From BJGO01 sp039810885 (lineage in GTDB: Bacteria > Bacteroidota > Bacteroidia > Chitinophagales > UBA10324): a stretch of DNA of 64,000 nt. Of the stretch, positions 44,502-51,656 are shown piece by piece. The stretch is taken from contig JBDHXV010000004.1 in the NCBI GenBank assembly GCA_039810885.1, positions 1-64,000 on the forward strand. The letters are read 5' to 3'. Below the pieces are notes generated by a model that had not been told where the DNA came from, ran no database searches, and was given only the letters and a program-made list of their open reading frames with translations. The translations under genes were made by a program, and so were the position numbers. Every line of letters starts with the position of its first letter. Positions within the stretch are counted from its first letter, which is position 1.

Positions 44502-47126
44502 ATGAGTGTAAGCGAACTGAAACCGAGTAAAGAAAATAAGGCGGGAAAAGAGACGCCTTTGATGGCTCAGTACAATAGCATTAAGGCCAAGTATCCGGAT
44601 GCCATTTTACTGTTTAGAGTCGGTGATTTTTATGAAACCTTTGGCGAAGATGCGATTAAGACTTCGGCTGTGTTAGGTATTGTCTTAACCAAGCGAGCCA
44701 ATGGTGCCGCTTCTATGGTTGATTTAGCCGGATTTCCACATCATGCGCTGGATACCTATTTGCCCAAGTTAGTGCGTGCCGGATATCGAGTAGCTATATG
44801 CGATCAGTTAGAAGATCCTAAGCTGACGAAGACTATTGTAAAGCGTGGTGTCTCTGAATTAGTCACTCCGGGAGTTACCGACAATGCTAAAATACTCGAC
44901 AACAAACGGAATAATTTCTTAGCTACTGTTTATTTTCAGGAACAGCGTGCCGGACTTGCATTACTCGATATTAGCACTGGCGAGTTTTTGGGTTCTGAAG
45001 GCAGTATAAGTTCGATTGAAAAACAATTGCAAAGTTACAAGCCGGCAGAAGTAGTGTACTCCAAGCATCAGCGTACACTCTATACCGAGCAATTAGGAAA
45101 TGATTATTACAACTATGCTATGGACGAGTGGGCTTTCCAACAGAATCATGCATATCAATTATTAACGCGACACTTTCAAACACAAAGCTTGAAAGGCTTT
45201 GGCATTGAAAATATGCCTCTTGCCATTATTGCTTGCGGTGCGGCATTACAATACTTGTCCGATACAGAACATCCGCACCTAGCTCACATTACCTCGCTCT
45301 CCCGAATTGATGAAGAGGAATATGTATGGTTAGATCGATTTACAGTTAGAAATTTAGAAATTATTCAGCCGATTTATGAAGCCGGGAAATCGCTATTATC
45401 TGTATTGGATCACACGCATACTCCAATGGGCTCTCGCCTCATGCATCGCTGGTTGCTCCTGCCCCTGAAAGATATTCATCGAATACAACAGCGCCAGGCT
45501 GTAGTTCATGTATTTTATAGCAACGATGAATTGTTTCATAAAACTTCCGCATTGCTTAAACAGATTGGAGATTTAGAGCGTCTGGTTTCCCGCATCCCTT
45601 CTTTAAAAATTTCTCCTCGTGAGTTGCTTCAATTGCAGCGTTCACTTGACGCAATAGATCAGTTAAAAAACTTTTTTGAAGCTTCTCAGCAAGAAGTATT
45701 GCTACAAATTGCCGAACAACTGAACCCATGTAACAGTATTCGGGAACGTATCGGAAATGAGGTACGTGACGATGCTCCGGCCTTATTGCAGAAAGGTGGC
45801 GTAATTAAAAATGGAGTTAATGAGGAGTTAGATGAGTTGCTTGAATTAAGTCATAATAGTAAAAGCCGTTTATTGGAAATTCAACAACGCGAAATTGAAA
45901 AAACAGGTATCAGTTCTTTAAAAATTTCATTCAATAATGTATTCGGATATTATTTAGAAGTAACCAATGTACACAAAAGCAAAGTGCCGGCCGAGTGGAC
46001 GCGCAAACAAACTCTGGTAAATGCAGAACGATACATCACCGAAGAGTTGAAACAATACGAAGAGAAAATATTGAATGCGGAAGAAAAAATATTACAATTA
46101 GAATCACAGTTATTTCAACAATTAGTATTACACATCGGCGAGTTTATCAAGACCATACAATTAAACGCCTCACTCGTTGCTCGGATAGATTGTTTACTAT
46201 CTTTTGCCTATTGTGCATCGCAATATGATTATTGCTGCCCCGAATGGAGCGAGGATTTAAAATCAGAAATAAAAGGCTCTCGCCATCCGGTTATAGAACG
46301 TATGCTTCCCCTTGGCGAAGAATACGTTCCCAATGACTTATTGATTGACGATCAAATACAACAAATACTGATTATCACCGGCCCCAATATGGCCGGCAAA
46401 TCTGCCCTTATTCGTCAGGTTGCCTTAATCCAATTAATGGCACAATGCGGCTCTTATGTTCCGGCAACGTTTGCACGATTAAGTTGGGTTGATAAAATTT
46501 TTACTCGAGTGGGAGCCAGTGATAATATCTCTTCGGGAGAGAGCACCTTTATGGTCGAGATGAGCGAGACGGCAAGTATTCTAAACAACATTACCGACAG
46601 GAGCTTGGTGATTCTTGATGAAATCGGAAGAGGTACAGCCACTTTTGATGGTATTTCCATTGCATGGTCTATAGCCGAATTTTTACACGATCATCCCAAA
46701 GCAAACCCTAAAACACTATTTGCAACACACTATCACGAACTCAGCGAGCTGGAAGAAAGATTCCCTCGAATCAAAAACTATAATGTGAGTATTAAAGAAG
46801 TCGGAAAAAAGGTCATCTTTTTACGCAAGTTAGAACCCGGCAGTAGCCAACATAGTTTTGGTATCCACGTAGCCCGTATGGCCGGCATCCCCAACGAGGT
46901 GGTGCAAAGGGCCTATGAGATACTGAAACAATTAGAAGCAAAAACCATTTCCCATCCGGGCATATCCGCTTTAGCACCTAAGCCTCCGGTTTTACAATTG
47001 GATTTGTTTGATGAAAATAATATCCGCCTAAAAAAGATGGATGAAAAATTAAAACAATTGGACATAAATACGCTCACACCCGTTGAAGCACTGTTGTTGT
47101 TACAAGAGTTGAAACAGATGAAATGA
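44502..47126 (+). CDS. mutS: DNA mismatch repair protein MutS
   Basis: Recognises mismatches and recruits MutL. The 874-residue protein follows the MutS order: mismatch-binding domain with FRVGDFYETFGEDA (Phe-x-Glu mismatch motif, ~40-50), connector, lever and clamp domains, and the ATPase with Walker A GPNMAGKSA (~626), the signature GASDNISSGESTFMVEM, Walker B LVILDEIGRGT and FATHYHEL. The C-terminal region carries a short tail (LEAKTISHPGISALAP). It is monocistronic and followed by two tRNA genes. Confidence 0.96.
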   Translation: MSVSELKPSKENKAGKETPLMAQYNSIKAKYPDAILLFRVGDFYETFGEDAIKTSAVLGIVLTKRANGAASMVDLAGFPHHALDTYLPKLVRAGYRVAICDQLEDPKLTKTIVKRGVSELVTPGVTDNAKILDNKRNNFLATVYFQEQRAGLALLDISTGEFLGSEGSISSIEKQLQSYKPAEVVYSKHQRTLYTEQLGNDYYNYAMDEWAFQQNHAYQLLTRHFQTQSLKGFGIENMPLAIIACGAALQYLSDTEHPHLAHITSLSRIDEEEYVWLDRFTVRNLEIIQPIYEAGKSLLSVLDHTHTPMGSRLMHRWLLLPLKDIHRIQQRQAVVHVFYSNDELFHKTSALLKQIGDLERLVSRIPSLKISPRELLQLQRSLDAIDQLKNFFEASQQEVLLQIAEQLNPCNSIRERIGNEVRDDAPALLQKGGVIKNGVNEELDELLELSHNSKSRLLEIQQREIEKTGISSLKISFNNVFGYYLEVTNVHKSKVPAEWTRKQTLVNAERYITEELKQYEEKILNAEEKILQLESQLFQQLVLHIGEFIKTIQLNASLVARIDCLLSFAYCASQYDYCCPEWSEDLKSEIKGSRHPVIERMLPLGEEYVPNDLLIDDQIQQILIITGPNMAGKSALIRQVALIQLMAQCGSYVPATFARLSWVDKIFTRVGASDNISSGESTFMVEMSETASILNNITDRSLVILDEIGRGTATFDGISIAWSIAEFLHDHPKANPKTLFATHYHELSELEERFPRIKNYNVSIKEVGKKVIFLRKLEPGSSQHSFGIHVARMAGIPNEVVQRAYEILKQLEAKTISHPGISALAPKPPVLQLDLFDENNIRLKKMDEKLKQLDINTLTPVEALLLLQELKQMK

Positions 47127-47174
47127 TGATTCTCTCCTATGAGTAACACTGTATGAGATGCTATAAAAAAATCC

Positions 47175-47204
47175 TTGTTTGAATTAATCGGAATGATATA
47201 TTTG
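47175..47204 (+). promoter_or_regulatory. Promoter of the tRNA genes
   Basis: TTG at 47175-47177 lies 19 nt before TATATTTG at 47197-47204 (exact TAnnTTTG), 50 nt before tRNA-Gly. This is one of the best two-part matches in the window. Confidence 0.7.
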
Positions 47205-47214
47205 CAGTCCACAA

Positions 47215-47245
47215 AAAATACAGGATACCGAAAAGCCTGTATTTT
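47215..47245 (+). other. Hairpin in the tRNA-Gly 5' leader
   Basis: AAAATACAGG (47215-47224) pairs perfectly with CCTGTATTTT (47236-47245) around an 11-nt loop, within the region between the promoter and the tRNA. It may direct or hinder processing of the precursor, or act as an internal pause. Confidence 0.45.
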
Positions 47246-47254
47246 ACGTGAAAA

Positions 47255-47327
47255 GCGGGAGTAGCTCAGTTGGTAGAGCACAACCTTGCCAAGGTTGGGG
47301 TCGCGGGTTCGAGTCTCGTCTCCCGCT
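47255..47327 (+). tRNA. tRNA-Gly (GCC)
   Basis: A full cloverleaf: acceptor GCGGGAG/CTCCCGC, D arm GCTC...GAGC, anticodon stem CAACC/GGTTG with anticodon GCC at 47288-47290, and a T arm with TTCGAGT loop. The discriminator is T and CCA is not encoded. A T-rich stretch follows. Confidence 0.97.
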
Positions 47328-47392
47328 CTTTTTTTTGTTATTCAATAGAATAATTTAAGAAATGAGAGCACAGCAAATTATGCTTTCAGGTC

Positions 47393-47478
47393 GCCCGGGT
47401 GGTGGAATCGGTAGACACGCAGGACTTAAAATCCTGTGGCCAGCAATGGCTGTGTGGGTTCAAGTCCCACCCCGGGTA
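47393..47478 (+). tRNA. tRNA-Leu (TAA)
   Basis: An 86-nt class II tRNA with acceptor GCCCGGG/CCCGGGT (G-U at the end pair), anticodon stem CAGGA/TCCTG, loop CTTAAAA with TAA at 47427-47429, a long variable arm, and T arm GTGGG/CCCAC around TTCAAGT. CCA is not encoded. It follows tRNA-Gly by 65 nt and probably shares its promoter. Confidence 0.97.
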
Positions 47479-47631
47479 CTTTTTATATTTTAATTCTATC
47501 ATCAGTCCTTTTCTCAACTTTATTCTTGTCGCTCCCCGCCTCAATCATTATTGTTAAAACAGTGTACTTTGTTATCATGCTTTCTATATTAATTATACAA
47601 AAATAAAATTGGGATAGAATTACCATAAAGC

Positions 47632-47664
47632 AAAGAAGGCTGCCTGAAACAGGCAGCCTTCTTT
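47632..47664 (-). terminator. Rho-independent terminator of the lipoprotein gene
   Basis: A perfect 15-bp stem (AAAGAAGGCTGCCTG / CAGGCAGCCTTCTTT, 47632-47646 and 47650-47664) with a 3-nt loop. It lies 20 nt after the stop of the lipoprotein gene (minus strand). The A/T-rich ends may let it act in both directions, shielding the tRNA unit. Confidence 0.85.
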
Positions 47665-47684
47665 ATAAATCTCAGGTATAAATA

Positions 47685-48311
47685 TTATTTTACCTTAGCT
47701 GAAGCTTTTACAGCATCGAACAATTTCTGAGCATTATCCAAGGTATATGTGCTGCCTGCAAGGAAGAAGTTATCCAGTGGGCGAACATCCTGAATGGTAT
47801 AGAAAGCACCGTCTTTATCTACAACATAGCAGAAGTGAGATTCAGGCTGGTATTTCGTACCATTTTCTTCATCTTTCATTTGATAGGTATATACAAAACC
47901 TTTAGGATCTTCTTTTTCAATCTTACCATTTTGATAACTTGAATGATTGATACCTAATGCTTTTAGATTATCGAGTGCTTCAGCCAGACTACTTACGGCA
48001 AGGTTAGAAACCGTAATCTGATAAGCATTATTCAGGAAAACATCAACGCCACCATTACCATTCTTTTCCATTTTAACTCCTTTAGGTAAATTAAGAATAA
48101 TCGGAGTAAGTGGTGATAGAGCGCTCAGGTCTGTAGCTTCCCATCCATTCGTATCAATAGTAATTACCGGGGCGTTCTCGTTGGTTGTTGAGCCGGTATT
48201 ATCCGTAGTGTCTGTGGTTGTGTCTGTACTGTTTCCGCCACCACAAGCAGTAAACATGAATGTGCTTCCTATAAGGATAGAAGCCATCAGGAGGTTGTTG
48301 AGTTTTTTCAT
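47685..48311 (-). CDS. Lipoprotein of unknown function
   Basis: About 208 residues with signal MKKLNNLLMASILIGSTFMFTAC and a lipidated cysteine near 23, followed by a Gly-Ser/Thr-rich linker (DTTTDTTDNTGSTTNENAP) that tethers the mature domain. The domain (residues ~55-208) is mixed alpha/beta; the phrases VNLPKGVKMEKNG-like and SNLAVSSLAEALDNLKALG point to a small globular fold that I cannot name. It has its own strong promoter and terminator, so it is a single-gene unit. It follows the ClsB gene only by position. Confidence 0.75.
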   Translation of the reverse strand: MKKLNNLLMASILIGSTFMFTACGGGNSTDTTTDTTDNTGSTTNENAPVITIDTNGWEATDLSALSPLTPIILNLPKGVKMEKNGNGGVDVFLNNAYQITVSNLAVSSLAEALDNLKALGINHSSYQNGKIEKEDPKGFVYTYQMKDEENGTKYQPESHFCYVVDKDGAFYTIQDVRPLDNFFLAGSTYTLDNAQKLFDAVKASAKVK

Positions 48312-48337
48312 TTTGAAAAGGGTTTTTAAAAAGGTTA

Positions 48338-48367
48338 CAAAAATACACATACTGCCATCATTTCAAA
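48338..48367 (-). promoter_or_regulatory. Promoter of the lipoprotein gene
   Basis: TTTG (48364-48367) lies 18 nt before TATTTTTG (48338-48345, exact TAnnTTTG), 26 nt before the ATG at 48311. Both boxes match. It shows that an in-frame start at 48350 would lie upstream of transcription. The -33 box lies inside the end of the ClsB gene. Confidence 0.65.
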
Positions 48368-49509
48368 ATATTAATTCGCTCTTTCTCCGTTAAGGTAAAT
48401 AGAAAACGCATAGCATAAATTATTAATTGATAACTCAAAAAATCAAGAAAGCGGGAGAATACATTCGTATGAATGTAAAAATTATTAGCCGAATGTACAC
48501 AGTCGGATTGAATTATCTTTTGAATCTCGAGGCTTAACTCAGAGGCAATTTGTTGATACTTGACATCGACATTTAATTCAACGCTAATGTACTCACTAAG
48601 ATAATTTAAGTTGTAAGAGCCTAAGGTTATCAGCTCACTATCAAACACGGCCACTTTCGCATGTACATTCGTTGGACGGTACTCATATACATGAATTTTA
48701 TTTCTAAATAACCACGAGTAGTAGTAATTCATGGCACGTTTCACAACCGGCACATCGCTTTTTGCCGAAAGCAACACAGAAATCTGCACACCTCGATTTA
48801 CTGCCTTTTGCATAAGACGTCGCATACGAAGTCCCGGCAGGAAATAGGCGTTCACAATTACAATTTCCTTTTTAGCATTGCTTATAAATTCTTTGTAGCT
48901 CTTGGTAATTTCTTGTTTACCTCGAATAAAGTCACATTGTCTAAAACGTATAAGAAGCTCTTCTTTAACCTTCCCTTGATTAAAAAATAATTTTGTTGGA
49001 ATATATTTCTTGTTAAAGAGCGATAAGCATATTTTATTAAGTTTAATGCACACCTCTCCTTCAATATACAGTGCATAATCAAACCATGGTTTGTTGCCGT
49101 CAAAGCCCGAATATGCGTCAGAGATATTAATACCTCCCACTAAAGCATATTGTTCATCAGTGACTAAAACCTTATGGTGCAATCGCCGACCTAATCTGAA
49201 TGGCCGAGTACGATTCAATGGTGAAAAGAAGCGCAACGTTATCCCGTCTCTTTTCATCTCATCCACATCTGCATTATCTATTCCTTTAGAGCCAAAGCCG
49301 TCTAACAAAAGAAATACTTTAACTCCTCGCGCTGCAGCTTCTATCAGATGTTGCTTTATGCGTTGCCCGGTTCTGTCCGATTCAAAGATGTAGGTCTGTA
49401 AGTGTATCGTATGTTTAGCTGCATCAATTAGGTGGCAACAATAATCGAAGTATTCACTGCCACTGTGAATGAGGACTACGTCACGTGCATTATCAAATGC
49501 GGTTGTCAT
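48358..49509 (-). CDS. Phospholipase D family protein, ClsB-like cardiolipin synthase
   Basis: A 383-residue protein with two HKD motifs: HHKVLVTDEQYALVGGINIS (~110) and HAKVAVFDSELITLGSYNLN (~281). NAYFLPGLRMRRLMQKAVNRG before the second motif resembles ClsB of E. coli, which makes cardiolipin from phosphatidylglycerol and phosphatidylethanolamine. It has no N-terminal membrane helices, unlike ClsA; a hydrophobic segment near the C-terminus may associate with membrane. It lies 12 nt after the HerA-like gene. Confidence 0.85.
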   Translation of the reverse strand: MTTAFDNARDVVLIHSGSEYFDYCCHLIDAAKHTIHLQTYIFESDRTGQRIKQHLIEAAARGVKVFLLLDGFGSKGIDNADVDEMKRDGITLRFFSPLNRTRPFRLGRRLHHKVLVTDEQYALVGGINISDAYSGFDGNKPWFDYALYIEGEVCIKLNKICLSLFNKKYIPTKLFFNQGKVKEELLIRFRQCDFIRGKQEITKSYKEFISNAKKEIVIVNAYFLPGLRMRRLMQKAVNRGVQISVLLSAKSDVPVVKRAMNYYYSWLFRNKIHVYEYRPTNVHAKVAVFDSELITLGSYNLNYLSEYISVELNVDVKYQQIASELSLEIQKIIQSDCVHSANNFYIHTNVFSRFLDFLSYQLIIYAMRFLFTLTEKERINILK

Positions 49510-49521
49510 TTTAATAAAACT

Positions 49522-51051
49522 TTACAACCTACGCCTGCTTCTGGTGGACACGCCTAAGGCGCCCAACAGCCCTCTAGTAAGTGCCCCGGCCACTGTTACG
49601 GCTATGCTGCGTGTAATGGGGCTTTTTAATACCTTTTCAAAGGTGCCGGATTCCTCTTTCCCGAGAGATTTTCCCGACTCGGCAGATAATGATTTAGACT
49701 CTGTGTTTAACTTTTGTTGCAGTATCTCGAATGCACTCTCTCTATCTATGGATTGATTATAGTGCGAAGCAATAGTTGAGTGCTGGATAATGTTCTTTAA
49801 TTCATCTTCTGTAAGTACATCCATTCGAGATGCCGGTGGGGCCATTAAAGTAGCAGTCAACATGGTAGGGGCTCCTTTTTCATTTAGAGCTGTTATTAAT
49901 GCTTCGCCAATGCCGAGCGATAGAAGTAATTCATCCGTTTTGTAGTAGGAAGTAAGCGGAAAATTCTCTGCTGCGGTTTTAATTGCCTTTCGATCTAATG
50001 CTGTAAAAGCTCGTAGTGCATGTTGAACTTTTAATCCCAATTGGCTCAGAATAGTTGAAGGGATATCCGATGGCAGTTGTGTAATAAAGAAGATTCCTAC
50101 TCCTTTAGAGCGAATCAGTTTTATCGTTGTTTCCAGTTGGTCAAGAAGTTGCTTCGAGGCTTCATCAAAAATCAGATGAGCTTCATCAATAAAGATGCAC
50201 AGCTTGGGCTTTTCCGGATCTCCTATTTCTGGGAGTTTGCTATATGTTTCTGCCAATAAAGAGAGCATAAAGGTTGAGAAAAGCTTAGGTTTATCTTGAA
50301 TATCGGTGAGGCGCAATATAGATATGATGCCTCTTCCATTAATATCTGAACGAATTAAATCTTCAATTTCAAATGACGGCTCACCAAAAAACAATTCGGC
50401 ACCTTGCTGTTCTAACTCAATCACCTTGCGCAGAATAGTGGAAACACTGCTTGATGAAATAGCCCCGTATTCTTTTTCAACTTCAGCTTTGCCTTCATTA
50501 TTAAGATAGTTCAACATCGTTTTAAAATCCTTTAAGTCAAGAAGCGGCAGTGCGCGGTCATCAGCGTATTTAAACATTAAGGCAATGAGGCCTTGTTGCG
50601 TGTCATTTAAGCCTAATACCTTTGACATCAGAATGGGTCCAAATTCAGAAACGGTTGCACGCAAGCGTGTTCCGGGCTGCTTGGATAAGGATAGAAACTC
50701 AACGCTGTTATCTGCAGGTTGATAGTCTAACCCGATTTTCTCTGCACGTTCAAGAATCTTGCTGTTTGGTATTGCTGCTTTAGCAATGCCGCTTAAATCG
50801 CCTTTCACATCCATCAATAGCACGGGCACTCCCTTTTTTGAAAGAGCTTCGGCTATTAATTGCAATGACTTGGTTTTGCCTGTACCGGTTGCCCCTGCAA
50901 TTAATCCATGTCGGTTAAACGTTCTTAAAGGAAGATGTACGATGTTTCCTTGCAGGCACTCTCCATCAAACATAGCCGCTCCCACCTCAATTGTAGCTCC
51001 TTGAAAGGAATATTCTTTTTGAAATTGCTCTATAAATTTTTCTTTAGACAT
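49522..51051 (-). CDS. HerA-like ATPase, DUF853 (YjgR) family
   Basis: A 509-residue FtsK/HerA-type ATPase. Walker A is GATGTGKT (~52-59), with GVPVLLMDVKGDLSGIAKAA, then KLCIFIDEAHLIFDEASKQLL (Walker B with DE) and GVGIFFITQLPSDIPSTI. The domain order and length match YjgR/DUF853, whose role is unknown. The C-terminus carries a Ser/Glu-rich stretch and a basic tail (STRSRRRL). There is no nuclease such as NurA beside it. It leads the unit with the ClsB gene (12-nt gap). Confidence 0.88.
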   Translation of the reverse strand: MSKEKFIEQFQKEYSFQGATIEVGAAMFDGECLQGNIVHLPLRTFNRHGLIAGATGTGKTKSLQLIAEALSKKGVPVLLMDVKGDLSGIAKAAIPNSKILERAEKIGLDYQPADNSVEFLSLSKQPGTRLRATVSEFGPILMSKVLGLNDTQQGLIALMFKYADDRALPLLDLKDFKTMLNYLNNEGKAEVEKEYGAISSSSVSTILRKVIELEQQGAELFFGEPSFEIEDLIRSDINGRGIISILRLTDIQDKPKLFSTFMLSLLAETYSKLPEIGDPEKPKLCIFIDEAHLIFDEASKQLLDQLETTIKLIRSKGVGIFFITQLPSDIPSTILSQLGLKVQHALRAFTALDRKAIKTAAENFPLTSYYKTDELLLSLGIGEALITALNEKGAPTMLTATLMAPPASRMDVLTEDELKNIIQHSTIASHYNQSIDRESAFEILQQKLNTESKSLSAESGKSLGKEESGTFEKVLKSPITRSIAVTVAGALTRGLLGALGVSTRSRRRL

Positions 51052-51103
51052 AAAGTATCTATGAATTTATTATATGCAAATATCCAGAATAAATAAAGTG
51101 TCT

Positions 51104-51111
51104 TACTTTTG
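51104..51111 (+). promoter_or_regulatory. Promoter -7 box of the T9SS cargo/fibre pair
   Basis: TACTTTTG (exact TAnnTTTG) ends 19 nt before the ATG at 51131. No clear -33 box is seen. Confidence 0.48.
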
Positions 51112-51130
51112 AAAGATTAATGACTAAACT

Positions 51131-51634
51131 ATGAAAAAACTTCTCCTCCCCCTCTTTAGTTTATGTATATACTATATACAAGCACAAAGTTTATCGCCGG
51201 TTGTAATAGCCTCTTCGGGTAATTTTAAAACAACAGGCGGATACTCTCTATCCTCAACTGTTGGCGAACCGATTACTACAACTGTAACTGCGGGTAGTTA
51301 CATTCTTACTCAAGGGTTCCAGCAACAAAAGCTAAAAGGAGTTAGTGTGCAAAGTATAGAAAAAGGAGATATGGACATCAAAGTATATCCGAACCCTGCT
51401 GTAGATGAAGTTACTGTACTCATTTTTGCCCCTAATGCTTCTTCAACACAAGTAAAACTTTTTGATTTGCTTGGTCGTGAATTAACGGTGCCAATGAGTA
51501 TCTTAAACGAAGGCACACAAAAACAATTTAGCTTAAATCTCAATCAACTTAGTGCCTCTATGTATTTCATTACGGTATATGACACACAAAGCCGCATTAC
51601 GCAATCAATAAAAATTCAAAAGATTATTTTTTAA
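51131..51634 (+). CDS. Small T9SS sorting-domain protein paired with fibre gene
   Basis: A 167-residue exported protein. Residues 1-18 are the signal peptide. The middle shows SSGNFKTTGGYSLSSTVGEP and SYILTQGFQQ, a short beta-rich module common in Bacteroidota secreted proteins. Residues ~85-167 are a type A sorting domain: VYPNPAVDEVTV, VKLFDLLGREL, SASMYFITVYD. There is almost nothing between the module and the sorting domain, so the protein is mostly module and sorting tag. The stop is 22 nt before the next gene, so the two are co-transcribed. Confidence 0.82.
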   Translation: MKKLLLPLFSLCIYYIQAQSLSPVVIASSGNFKTTGGYSLSSTVGEPITTTVTAGSYILTQGFQQQKLKGVSVQSIEKGDMDIKVYPNPAVDEVTVLIFAPNASSTQVKLFDLLGRELTVPMSILNEGTQKQFSLNLNQLSASMYFITVYDTQSRITQSIKIQKIIF

Positions 51635-51656
51635 AAAAGTCCTAACCTAAAAAAGC

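Noticed and set aside
48358..51051. Defence island built on HerA plus PLD nuclease
   Set aside because: The HKD protein has ClsB-type sequence, and no toxin, nuclease or other defence gene is near; kept only as a low-priority finding.
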